Shown here piece after piece: positions 37,830-46,515 of a stretch of DNA of 64,000 nucleotides. The notes under the pieces were generated by a model, which saw nothing but the letters and a program-made list of their open reading frames with translations, was not told where the DNA came from and searched no databases. The DNA comes from JANQJA01 sp040880285. GTDB taxonomy: Bacteria > Pseudomonadota > Gammaproteobacteria > Pseudomonadales > Azotimanducaceae. The stretch lies in the NCBI GenBank assembly GCA_040880285.1, contig JBBDIT010000055.1:62001-126000 (forward strand). The letters run 5' to 3'. The number at the start of each line of letters is the position of its first letter. Position 1 is the stretch's first letter. A program made the position numbers and the translations under genes.

Positions 37830-38930
37830 TTGATTCGGATTTTGACCCTGGTTGTAACTGCACTGATGTTGATCAGTTGTGGCGGCAAGGACACGAGTGT
37901 TACGAAGACTGCTTCACCTGAACCAGCACAGGTTTACCAATGGCGTATGGTGACAACCTGGCCCAAGAATCTGCCGGGCATGGGACTTGCGCCGGAGCAG
38001 ATTGCAAAGCTGGTGGACCAAATGAGTAACGGCCGGCTCAAGATCACGGTGTATGGTGCCGGGGAAATCGTGCCGGCGCTGGGGGTGTTTGAGGCGGTAT
38101 CACTCGGCAATGTTGAAATGGGGCATGGTGCCGCCTATTACTGGAAAGGCAAGGTGCCGGCTGCACAATTTTTTACCGCCGTACCGTTCGGATTGACTGC
38201 GCAGGAACAGAACGCCTGGTTGCACCACGGTGGTGGCATGCAACTGTGGGAAGAGTTGTATGGGAAGTATGACCTGGTGCCGATTGCAGGCGGGAATACC
38301 GGTGTGCAGATGGCGGGCTGGTTCAACAAGGAAATTAATTCGTTAGGTGACATCAAGGGCATGAAAATGCGGATTCCAGGCCTCGGTGGTGAAGTCTTCG
38401 AACGCGCCGGCGGTACCGCCATCAACCTGCCGGGAGGTGAGATATTCACCAGTTTACAGACTGGTGTAATCGATGCCACCGAATGGGTTGGTCCTTACAA
38501 TGACCTGGCATTTGGCCTGCATCAGGTTGCCAGGTACTACTATTACCCTGGTTGGCAGGAGCCGGGTCCTGCCCTTGAAACCATTGTCAACAAAAAGGCA
38601 TTCGATGGCTTGCCTGACGATCTGCAGGTCATTTTGCGTACCGCCTCTCGCAGGGTGAACGAGGATCTGCTGTCGGAGTATACGGCCCGTAACAATGCGG
38701 CCCTACGTGAACTGGTCGATAAGCATGGGGTTGAACTGCGCCGCCTACCGGATGACGTTTTGCAGGCACTGCGGGATATCTCTGATGAGATGATTGAGGA
38801 AATTCCCGGCGACGATGCACTGGCGCAACGTATCTACCAGTCTTACAAAACATTTCGTGATGACGTGGAGGCTTACCATGAGATCTCCGAGCGCGCTTAT
38901 ATCAATGCCCGTGCGGAAACCGGCAATTGA
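37830..38930 (+). CDS. TRAP transporter substrate-binding lipoprotein (DctP family)
   Basis: A 366-residue periplasmic binding protein. A short hydrophobic signal ends in a lipobox (LISC), so it is probably a lipoprotein. The mature start YQWRMVTTWPKNLPG and EMGHGAAYYWKGK resemble the TakP-type group that binds 2-oxoacids or lactate. The ligand is inferred only from this resemblance. The start is TTG at 37830, with GGGAG 8 bases upstream. Its presumed membrane partners (dctM, dctQ) follow on the opposite strand, an unusual layout. Confidence 0.9.
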   Translation: MIRILTLVVTALMLISCGGKDTSVTKTASPEPAQVYQWRMVTTWPKNLPGMGLAPEQIAKLVDQMSNGRLKITVYGAGEIVPALGVFEAVSLGNVEMGHGAAYYWKGKVPAAQFFTAVPFGLTAQEQNAWLHHGGGMQLWEELYGKYDLVPIAGGNTGVQMAGWFNKEINSLGDIKGMKMRIPGLGGEVFERAGGTAINLPGGEIFTSLQTGVIDATEWVGPYNDLAFGLHQVARYYYYPGWQEPGPALETIVNKKAFDGLPDDLQVILRTASRRVNEDLLSEYTARNNAALRELVDKHGVELRRLPDDVLQALRDISDEMIEEIPGDDALAQRIYQSYKTFRDDVEAYHEISERAYINARAETGN

Positions 38931-39285
38931 GCCCAGCGTTACAGGGCGAGGGCCCGTCGAGGTGCTCGCCGCTGAACAACCAGAGTATCGCAAGTAACCC
39001 GAAGCCAAAGTGCGCTACCAGGCCACCCGCGGAAACCGGTGCCACCGATGACGTGCATGCTGGAGAAAACCGGTATCTCGTCAAACCGCTGGTGAAAACC
39101 CGGGTCTCCACTCAACCGCAACTGGAATCCAACCGCGTGCAGGCCAATGACGACACTCAATAGGATCATCAGCACCAAAACATCATTTTGGCAGTACCCA
39201 GGGTTTTTTAACGCAGATCGCTGCGTTTGGCTTCAATCGCCTGACCAGTGCGTTGCAGGAGTCGCTCACCTGATGCGGCGCTAAT
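38931..39285 (-). pseudogene. Intergenic region with a possible decayed membrane-protein fragment
   Basis: No intact gene. On the minus strand, 39178-39035 encode a hydrophobic start and IPVFSSMHVIGG. A different frame then gives GGLVAHFGFGLLAILWLFSG down to about 38950. Read with one frameshift, this resembles the first part of a small multi-TM protein (DUF2306-like), but the match is by eye and weak. A 7-bp hairpin (39210-39227) has no T-run on the correct side of either flanking gene. Confidence 0.3.
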
Positions 39286-40653
39286 CTATCCGAATAAAAT
39301 GCCAGGCAGCCAGGTCGCGAGACCCGGTTGCCAGGCAAGCAGACCCAGCATGGCCAATTGCAAGAGAATAAAAGGGATCACCCCACGATAGATTTCTGTG
39401 GTGGTAACGGATCGTGGCGCGACGCCGCGCAAGTAGAATAAGGCAAACCCGAATGGCGGGGTCAGGAAGGATGTTTGCAGGTTTACCGCGATCATGATGC
39501 CGAGCCAGATTGGATCGACACCCATCGACAACAGCACCGGGCCTACAATCGGGACGACCACAAACGTGATCTCAATAAAGTCCAGTATGAATCCAAGCAG
39601 AAAGATCACTAGCATAACGATAATGACGGCGCCGATAACACCACCGGGCATATCTCGAAACAATCCGTGCACCAGGTCTTCACCCCCGTAACCGCGGAAG
39701 ACCAGCGAGAAAATTGAAGCACCGATCAAGATAAAGAACACCATCGCAGTTGTTCTGGTGGTGGACTGACAGACCTCCAGCAACATCGACCACTCAAGTG
39801 AACGAGTAAACTTTGCCAGGATCAATGCACCCATGGCTCCCACTGCCGCTGCTTCGGTTGGGGTCGCAAAACCCGTCAGGATCGATCCCAATACGGCAAC
39901 AATCAGGATGAGGGGCGGAACGATACTACCGATTAGTTCCCCTGGCGAAACCGTTTGCCGGTTATCGATGGGTGGAGCCATGGCGGGCCTGGCAGAAGCC
40001 AGCGCAAAAATATACAACAGGTAAACGCCGACCAGAATCAGGCCCGGTATTAATGCCCCGGCAAACAGATCTCCCACTGACACGGTCCTGGGGCTGAAGA
40101 TCCCCATACTGAGCTGCGCACGTTGATAGGCGTTTGAAATCACGTCTCCCAGGAGTACCAGGGCAATGGATGGCGGAATAATCTGTCCCAGAGTGCCGGT
40201 GGCACAGATCGTGCCGGTGGCCAGACGATGGTCATAGCCAGCCTTCAACATGGTTGGCAATGACATTAACCCCATGGTGACGACTGTGGCCCCGACAATG
40301 CCGGTACTGGCAGCCATTAGCATGCCGACTAACGTCACCGCGATCCCAAGACCACCAGGCAACCTGCCGAAAGACCGTCCCATGGCATCCAGCAGGCGTT
40401 CGGCGATGCGTGAACGTTCCAGTACCACACCCATAAATACAAACAGTGGAACGGCAATCAAGGTCTGGTTTGTCATGATACCGAACAGGCGATTGGGGGT
40501 CGCAAACATAAAGCCTGGTTCAAAAACGCCACCGACGATACCGATCCCGGCAGCGATCAGCGCGGTTCCCGCAAGGGTAAGGGCGACAGGATAACCGAGG
40601 AGCAGCAGGACGAAGACTGCCGCGAACATAATGAGTGCGGCATATTCAAGCAT
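39286..40653 (-). CDS. TRAP transporter large permease (DctM family)
   Basis: A 455-residue multi-pass protein with about 12 TM segments, forming the transport channel driven by a Na+ or H+ gradient. Family blocks such as GATVVTMGLMSLPTML and GQIIPPSIALVLLGD are visible. ATG at 40653 is preferred over the longer open frame to 40695. It overlaps the dctQ stop by 8 bases and gives the typical hydrophobic start LEYAALIMFAAVF. Confidence 0.94.
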   Translation of the reverse strand: MLEYAALIMFAAVFVLLLLGYPVALTLAGTALIAAGIGIVGGVFEPGFMFATPNRLFGIMTNQTLIAVPLFVFMGVVLERSRIAERLLDAMGRSFGRLPGGLGIAVTLVGMLMAASTGIVGATVVTMGLMSLPTMLKAGYDHRLATGTICATGTLGQIIPPSIALVLLGDVISNAYQRAQLSMGIFSPRTVSVGDLFAGALIPGLILVGVYLLYIFALASARPAMAPPIDNRQTVSPGELIGSIVPPLILIVAVLGSILTGFATPTEAAAVGAMGALILAKFTRSLEWSMLLEVCQSTTRTTAMVFFILIGASIFSLVFRGYGGEDLVHGLFRDMPGGVIGAVIIVMLVIFLLGFILDFIEITFVVVPIVGPVLLSMGVDPIWLGIMIAVNLQTSFLTPPFGFALFYLRGVAPRSVTTTEIYRGVIPFILLQLAMLGLLAWQPGLATWLPGILFG

Positions 40654-41161
40654 AAGGAAACAGCAATTGCTTGACGGCTCGAAGGGCCTCGGCAATACCT
40701 TGAAGCATCAGCAACAAGGCCATGGCCGGTACCAACGTTTTAAACACGAAGACGCCAGGCAGACCGCCGGGTTCGGCGCTACCTTCCTGCATGCGCCAGG
40801 ACATGGCCACATAATCAAAACTGGACCAGAGGATAAAGATACAGACAGGGAACAGGAAAAAAACTGCACCCGCCAGGTCTATTATGGCGCGACCCTTGTC
40901 TGAAAAGCGCTGGTACAAGATGTCGACCCTTACATGCCCGCCATCTTTTAAGGTGTAGGCAATCCCAAGCATAAAGACGATGCCATGCAGATACATGACC
41001 GACTCGGTAAGGACGACCGCACCGGTTTCAAACAAGTAGCGCGCGGTCACGACGATCGAAGTCAAGAGCACCATGACCAGCGTCAGCGGAGCGATCAACT
41101 TACCCGTGCAGGTGGCAATGGCATCCAGCACGGTGATCGTTTTTGATAATGTCTTGATCAA
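40646..41161 (-). CDS. TRAP transporter small permease (DctQ family)
   Basis: A 171-residue membrane protein with four TM segments and the family signature YTLKDGGHVRVD. It pairs with the large permease, which overlaps its 3' end. The upstream 227 bases to the next gene hold the likely divergent promoters. Confidence 0.93.
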   Translation of the reverse strand: MIKTLSKTITVLDAIATCTGKLIAPLTLVMVLLTSIVVTARYLFETGAVVLTESVMYLHGIVFMLGIAYTLKDGGHVRVDILYQRFSDKGRAIIDLAGAVFFLFPVCIFILWSSFDYVAMSWRMQEGSAEPGGLPGVFVFKTLVPAMALLLMLQGIAEALRAVKQLLFPYA

Positions 41162-41388
41162 ATCGATTGGTTAGTCGTCCGGTTTCGACCGCTGAATTCT
41201 ATCACGGCGCCGCCTCGGACGTGGTTGTCGGTTGAACACTTTCAGCACTCACCAATCGGGCAATAAAATCCGCCGCTGGCAATGTGACGTGACATTGGGG
41301 AGGTGCCCGGCTGGTCATATTTGATACAATATGCAACCCGCAAGTTCGCGTTTTTTGATAGCAGTAATCGGAGTCTTCACGCAAACAA

Positions 41389-41754
41389 ATGAGTGCGCTT
41401 TACCAGGTCGTCGTCACAGGTGTCCTCACGGGGGAATTTGAAGCAGCAGAAGCTGTGGAACTTTTCGCCAAAGCCTTTCGCGTCAATACGAGGCGTGCCA
41501 GAAGACTGGTGGACGGCAATGAACATGTGGTGAAGCGCAATGTGGATGAGCCCTCGGCCATGCAATTGATGATCAGGATACTGGATTGCGGATTTGAGTG
41601 TTATGTGCAGGAAATTCACGAAGATATGCTGGAATACGAGGAGAAACGTCGTCAGGGTGAACGGCGAATCAGGACGCGCAGACCGCCACGCCCGGGTGCA
41701 ATCCAGCCGGACCGGCGGCTCCAGGATCGCCGCAGTGTAGACCGCTCGGATTGA
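41389..41754 (+). CDS. Conserved hypothetical small protein with basic tail
   Basis: 121 residues. The first 75 residues form an alpha/beta pattern (YQVVVTGVL, EAVELFAKAF, ARRLVDGNEHVVKRNVDE, CGFECYVQ). This resembles a small domain found at the N-terminus of various gammaproteobacterial membrane and signalling proteins; the name is not certain. The last 45 residues are strongly basic (RRQGERRIRTRRPPRPG, DRRLQDRR) and probably disordered. No catalytic motif is visible. It is convergent with ubiA. Confidence 0.65.
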   Translation: MSALYQVVVTGVLTGEFEAAEAVELFAKAFRVNTRRARRLVDGNEHVVKRNVDEPSAMQLMIRILDCGFECYVQEIHEDMLEYEEKRRQGERRIRTRRPPRPGAIQPDRRLQDRRSVDRSD

Positions 41755-41798
41755 TCCCAGGCTTAAAACGGAATTTACCTTGCCATAGTTTGCCAGCG

Positions 41799-42713
41799 TC
41801 ACGAAAATGAAAAATGCAGGGCCATCCCGGCAAAGATAACCAACCCCACCCAGTGGTTATTCAAAAATGCAGTGAAACAGCCCTCCCGCGACCGGCGTCG
41901 GATCAGATACTGCTGGTACGCAAGCAAACCGGCGGCGGCCAGCAGGCCAGCATGGTAAAGCCAGGTCGCTTCAATCTGGCGACCAGCCAGGTACAGGATA
42001 AACAGGAACAGTGCTTGTAGGACGCCAATAATCAGCTTGTCCATGTCCGCAAACAGGATCGCTGAGGATTTCAGCCCCAGACGAATGTCATCGTCCCGGT
42101 CCACCATTGCATACTCGGTGTCGTAGGCGACGGTCCAGACTACATTGGCAACCACCAGCAACCAGGCCAGGGGCGGAACGGTATTTCCGTGGGCCGCATA
42201 GGCCATGGGGATGCCAAATGAAAACGCCACACCCAGTACTATCTGGGGCATATAGGTATAGCGCTTCATCAGGGGATAGACGCCGGCGACGATCGCCGCC
42301 AGAAACGCCAGGCTCACCGTCAGAAGGTTGGTCGAGAGCACCAACAGGAGGGCAATAAATGCGAGCCCACCGGTGAACAGGACCGCCTCTTCTACCCGGA
42401 TCATACCTGTCGCGAGCGGCCGGTCCCTGGTACGTTTCACCTCGCCATCGAATCCCCGGTCAGCGATATCGTTGATGACGCAGCCAGCTGAACGAGTCAA
42501 AACCACGCCGGCAACAAACACCAGGAACAAATGCCAGCCGGGCCAGCCGCCGGCAGCAAACCAGAGACCCCAGAGTGTTGGCCAGAGTAATAGCAAGATA
42601 CCAATCGGGCGATTTAGCCTGGCAATCGCGATGAATTGTGGCATGCGAGGGAATCGCACAAGGGTGCCAGCATACAGCGAGAAGAGCTTGTCAATCAGGG
42701 GAGCTGTGGCCAA
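41799..42713 (-). CDS. ubiA: 4-hydroxybenzoate polyprenyltransferase
   Basis: A 304-residue integral membrane prenyltransferase of ubiquinone synthesis. Both Asp-rich motifs are present, NDIADRGFDG and YDTEYAMVDRDDD, as is LNRPIGILLLLWPTLWGLW. The open frame begins with TTG at 42713. An internal ATG before PQFIAIARLNRP is a possible later start. It is divergent from rubredoxin. Confidence 0.96.
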   Translation of the reverse strand: MATAPLIDKLFSLYAGTLVRFPRMPQFIAIARLNRPIGILLLLWPTLWGLWFAAGGWPGWHLFLVFVAGVVLTRSAGCVINDIADRGFDGEVKRTRDRPLATGMIRVEEAVLFTGGLAFIALLLVLSTNLLTVSLAFLAAIVAGVYPLMKRYTYMPQIVLGVAFSFGIPMAYAAHGNTVPPLAWLLVVANVVWTVAYDTEYAMVDRDDDIRLGLKSSAILFADMDKLIIGVLQALFLFILYLAGRQIEATWLYHAGLLAAAGLLAYQQYLIRRRSREGCFTAFLNNHWVGLVIFAGMALHFSFS

Positions 42714-42846
42714 TTTCTGTCACACGATCAAATCGGTTAGTATACGTGGCTTGGTTCGTCCTTCAAAACCTGGGGCGAGAATCGCAAGCGGTATCGAAAT
42801 ACCGTCTCGAGCAGTAAATTTCAAAGGTAGTCGGTAGGTTGAAGTA

Positions 42847-43014
42847 ATGAGTAAATATCAATGCATCGTATGTGGATTCATCTACGATGAGGCGGAAGGA
42901 TGTGAGATCGACGGCATCGCGCCGGGTACGAAATGGGAAGACGTGCCGGATGACTGGGTATGCCCCGAATGTGGAGTCGCCAAGGAAGACTTCGAAATGG
43001 TAGAAATTGCCTGA
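42847..43014 (+). CDS. Rubredoxin
   Basis: A 55-residue one-iron protein. The two metal-binding pairs are CIVCG (residues 6-10) and CPECG (39-43), with the family core WEDVPDDW. It is an electron carrier, for example to oxidoreductases or in oxidative-stress defence; the partner is unknown. One base separates its stop from the ATG of the symporter gene, so the two are co-transcribed although they have no obvious functional link. Confidence 0.97.
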   Translation: MSKYQCIVCGFIYDEAEGCEIDGIAPGTKWEDVPDDWVCPECGVAKEDFEMVEIA

Positions 43015-43015
43015 T

Positions 43016-44290
43016 ATGGATCGAGCAGCACTAACCCGCAATATCCTGATCGGCATGGTGCTCGGCATCTTGCTCGGCTCATTGATCTACGCCATTGAGC
43101 TGGGTGACGATAACTTTATCAAAGTTTTCCTGATTGATGGTTTGTTTGACATCGGTGGCCAGGTGTTCGTTATCAGTTTGAAGCTGCTGGTAGTACCGCT
43201 GGTGTTCGTCTCGCTTGCCTGTGGTGCCAGCAATCTAGGCAGTGGTGCCAGCATGGGCAGGATTGGTACCAAGACGGTGCTTTTATACCTCTGCACTACA
43301 GCCATTGCGATTACACTCGCCCTGACTATCGCACGTATTGTGGACCCCGGGACGGGTATTGACCTCTCGGCCCAGACGGACTTTACGCCGCCGGAGGCGC
43401 CAACCCTGAAGGAAGTGATCGTCAATATCTTCCCGGAAAATCCGATCAATGCCATGGCCCAGGGTAATATGCTGCAAATTATCGTGTTTGCCTTGCTGGT
43501 TGGCATTGCGATCACCAGGGCGGGTGAGCATGGCCAACGTGCCAAGGCGGCGCTCGAAGACTGGAACGAGGTCATCATGCGCATGGTGATGATGCTGATG
43601 GCGGTCGCCCCGATAGGCGTGTTTTGCTTGTTGATCGCGCTCTTTTCAAATCTGGGCTTTACGGCTATTGGTGACCTTCTGGCCTACTTCCTGTGCGTGG
43701 CGGGAGTGCTGGTGCTACATTTCGTGGTCACTTATGGGCTCATGATACGCTTTCTGGCGGGTCTCAATCCGATCGATTTCGTCAAACGCATGTTCCCGGT
43801 GATGGCTTACGCATTCAGCACTTCATCGAGCAATGCCACTTTGCCCATGACGTTGGAAACCGTTGAACATCGCCTGGGCGTAAAAAATGAAGTCGCCGCC
43901 TTTACGGTGCCGTTAGGTGCAACCATCAATATGGATGGGACGGCAATTATGCAGGGTGTCGCCACGGTTTTTATCGCCCAGGCTTTCAATGTGGATATCA
44001 GCCTGACCGGGTACCTGATGGTGATCCTTACGGCGACCCTTGCCTCCATTGGCACTGCCGGGGTGCCAGGAGTGGGACTCATCATGCTTGCCATGGTGCT
44101 GCAACAGGTTGGCTTACCGGTGGAAGGCATTGGGCTCATTATCGGTGTTGACCGCCTGCTTGATATGATGCGTACCGCGGTGAATGTCACCGGCGATGCA
44201 ACCATTGCAACGATTGTTGGCAGGAGTGAGGGCAAGTTCGACGAGGCTGTTTTCAATAAAAGCAACGTCAAGGAAAGCTACAGCATCTAG
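43016..44290 (+). CDS. Dicarboxylate/amino acid:cation symporter (DAACS/GltP family)
   Basis: A 424-residue inner-membrane secondary transporter. Family elements are the serine-rich hairpin AFSTSSSNATLP, NMDGTA in TM7, hairpin GTAGVPG, and TM8 DRLLDMMRTAVNVTGD. The TM8 Asp and Arg suit an acidic substrate (glutamate, aspartate or C4-dicarboxylates), by analogy with characterised members. ATG at 43016 is preferred to a TTG at 43007 inside the rubredoxin gene. Confidence 0.93.
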   Translation: MDRAALTRNILIGMVLGILLGSLIYAIELGDDNFIKVFLIDGLFDIGGQVFVISLKLLVVPLVFVSLACGASNLGSGASMGRIGTKTVLLYLCTTAIAITLALTIARIVDPGTGIDLSAQTDFTPPEAPTLKEVIVNIFPENPINAMAQGNMLQIIVFALLVGIAITRAGEHGQRAKAALEDWNEVIMRMVMMLMAVAPIGVFCLLIALFSNLGFTAIGDLLAYFLCVAGVLVLHFVVTYGLMIRFLAGLNPIDFVKRMFPVMAYAFSTSSSNATLPMTLETVEHRLGVKNEVAAFTVPLGATINMDGTAIMQGVATVFIAQAFNVDISLTGYLMVILTATLASIGTAGVPGVGLIMLAMVLQQVGLPVEGIGLIIGVDRLLDMMRTAVNVTGDATIATIVGRSEGKFDEAVFNKSNVKESYSI

Positions 44291-44439
44291 GGAACTTCCG
44301 AACAAGCCCGCGAGGTCTTGCCGCTAGACCGGCTCGTGCGAAAAGGCCAAGACATCAAAAATTTGATCCAGGCCGATGACTTTTGCGACTGTACTACGCA
44401 AGCTGGCTTTTCCAACGTGAAGTTTGATGGAGACAGCGA

Positions 44440-45309
44440 ATGAAACAGGCGATTACTGTTTGGAGCGAGGGTACGCGCCTTGCGGCCGATCTGTTCACCC
44501 CGGATGCGCATGTAGCAGGTGAGCAGCGGCCGGGGATCTTACTATGCCATGGTTGGGCCGGGCCGAAATCGCAGCTTAGCAAGACCTATGCGCCTTATTT
44601 CTGTGAGGCAGGATTCGTCTGCCTGACATTCGATTATCGCGGATGGTACGACAGTGATGCGCGCCTTGTAACCATGGAGCCCCAGCCGCTGGTTGAGGCA
44701 GACGGCTATATGACCGTGCGCGCACGACCGATACGGGAAGTGGTCGATCCGTTGGACCAGAACCGTGATATTCACAATGCACTGGCCTACCTGCTTGAAC
44801 TCGGCTGTGTCGATCCGGCGCGAGTCGGCCTGTGGGGTTCGAGTTATGGTGGTGGTCATGTGATTTATGTGGGCGGCACCGATCCACGAATCAAGGCAAT
44901 TGTGAGCCAGGTACCCGGCATGGGACAGGCGCCGGGCGAGGATGGCTTTGCCGACGTGCCGCCAGCAAGCCAGCACCTGGCCGCGCAGATGGCAAGGGGT
45001 GAGGTGGAGATTGTCCCGCGGTCAGAGGGCATTCCCGCGTCCCTGAAGGGAGCTGGAGACCTGCGCACCATGTGGCGGTACTTGCCACGGGTCGCGGCAG
45101 GAAACATCAGGGCCCCAACCTTGATAATTGACCAGGAAGAGGAAGAGTATGGTGGTCGTGAAAACTCGGGGCTTGCGGCGAAAAGCGCCATCCCGGAGAC
45201 CGTAACCAGCGAGTATCACGTGTTGCCAGGATCGCATTACGACATTTATGACAAGAACTTCAAACAAAGTGCTGACCTGGCACGCCAGTGGTTTCTGAAG
45301 TATTTGTAA
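44440..45309 (+). CDS. Alpha/beta hydrolase (dienelactone hydrolase/acyl-peptidase type)
   Basis: A 289-residue serine hydrolase. The nucleophile elbow GSSYGG is near residue 138, the oxyanion region CHGWAGPK near 36, and the C-terminal His in LPGSHYDIY. The Asp is likely in the APTLIIDQEEE strand. The substrate is unknown. GGAGAC lies 7 bases before the ATG. It is convergent with the crotonase gene. Confidence 0.85.
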   Translation: MKQAITVWSEGTRLAADLFTPDAHVAGEQRPGILLCHGWAGPKSQLSKTYAPYFCEAGFVCLTFDYRGWYDSDARLVTMEPQPLVEADGYMTVRARPIREVVDPLDQNRDIHNALAYLLELGCVDPARVGLWGSSYGGGHVIYVGGTDPRIKAIVSQVPGMGQAPGEDGFADVPPASQHLAAQMARGEVEIVPRSEGIPASLKGAGDLRTMWRYLPRVAAGNIRAPTLIIDQEEEEYGGRENSGLAAKSAIPETVTSEYHVLPGSHYDIYDKNFKQSADLARQWFLKYL

Positions 45310-45344
45310 GTTTTCGGTAGCAGGCAGGTCGCGAGAACTGTGAC

Positions 45345-46193
45345 TCACGAATCCTTGATCGCCCTTGCAACTTCGAGGCACAAGGCGGCTATTCTCACCT
45401 CACCCTCCATGGTCTGTGCACCAAGATCGAGGGCCTTGCGCATGCTGATTTGTGCATCCCGGCTGCGAAGCGTCTTCTGGAACAGGTAGGCTTCTTCCAA
45501 CAGACCCTCCTCTAATGGTAGTTCGGCGTTGTTGATAGATTGTTTACAAAGCGCGATAGCCTCCGGGGACCAACCCGCAATTCTTTTGGTGAATTGATCC
45601 ACAAATTCATCGAGTTCCCGGGTGGTATCGAATATCCGGTTCAGGTAACCCCAACGTTCGGCAGTATCGGCATCTATATCGTCGCTTCCTAACATTATTT
45701 CCATGGCGCGATTTCGTCCCACGAGGCGTGGTATAGCCTGCGTACCTGTGCCACCTGGCAATATGCCGAGTGCAACCTCCATCTGGTTAATGATCGTTTT
45801 GTTCCTGACGCCAAAACGCATATCACAGTTGGAGGCAAATTCATTACCACCGCCGCCAGCGCGTCCGGCGATCTTGGCGATCGTCGCCTTCGGCATGGTT
45901 CTAAGGCGCATGCACATTTGATGGAACTCATTTAATTTAGTTGCCTTCTCCGGCTCGCCCTCGCTCGGAAACGCCAGAATTAACTCAACATCAAAGTGGG
46001 CGATAAAAAACCCCGGATTCGCGCTTTGGAAAACGACCACTTTTACGTCATCATCTTGTGCCACTTCAGCCGTAAAACCGGAAAGGTCCTGGTACAGCGT
46101 CAATGACATGACGTTAACCGGTGGATTGTTGAGAGTTGCGGTCAATATGCCGTTTATCGAAGTGCAATCAATGGTTTCGTAATCGTATGCCAT
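45345..46193 (-). CDS. Enoyl-CoA hydratase/isomerase (crotonase superfamily)
   Basis: 282 residues. Oxyanion-hole and catalytic segments are recognisable: AGGGGNEFASNCDMRF with the first catalytic Glu, and NQMEVALGILPGGTGTQ with the second. Both Glu residues of true hydratases are therefore kept. The FFIAHFD segment at the first oxyanion site differs from the usual A-G-x-D form, so substrate range may be unusual. GGGAG precedes the ATG. Confidence 0.88.
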   Translation of the reverse strand: MAYDYETIDCTSINGILTATLNNPPVNVMSLTLYQDLSGFTAEVAQDDDVKVVVFQSANPGFFIAHFDVELILAFPSEGEPEKATKLNEFHQMCMRLRTMPKATIAKIAGRAGGGGNEFASNCDMRFGVRNKTIINQMEVALGILPGGTGTQAIPRLVGRNRAMEIMLGSDDIDADTAERWGYLNRIFDTTRELDEFVDQFTKRIAGWSPEAIALCKQSINNAELPLEEGLLEEAYLFQKTLRSRDAQISMRKALDLGAQTMEGEVRIAALCLEVARAIKDS

Positions 46194-46515
46194 GCAAGGC
46201 TCCCTGCAATTCTTGAATTAGCGGCAACGTAACGCCGGAGCGCCCTGCCGGTAGATCAATCCTATAAAAGCGGTTGGGCAATCCGTAAGGTACGCGACGA
46301 TCCTGGAATATGAAAGGCGGAAACCTGTCCAGCAAACGTGGGATGGTCCGAAGGGTAGCATCCCGGCGTTACGTCGATCCGTTCTGTGGTCTCCAGCCAT
46401 ATGCATCGAAGTCGAATCTTTCGCCTTACGCCCGGTGCTAAGGTATGGTTCGCGAGTTGATGGGCAATTGAAGTTGCTTTGACCCGCAGCTGTCATTCAA
46501 ATAAGGAAACCCGCT
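46194..46515. other. Divergent intergenic region
   Basis: 322 bases between the crotonase gene and dbpA, presumably with both promoters. No hairpin, repeat or short gene was recognised. Confidence 0.6.

Noticed and set aside
39210..39227. AACGCAG-ATCG-CTGCGTT hairpin as terminator of dctP or dctM
   Set aside because: The T-run precedes the hairpin on the plus strand, and only A follows on the minus strand, so neither orientation has a stem followed by U.
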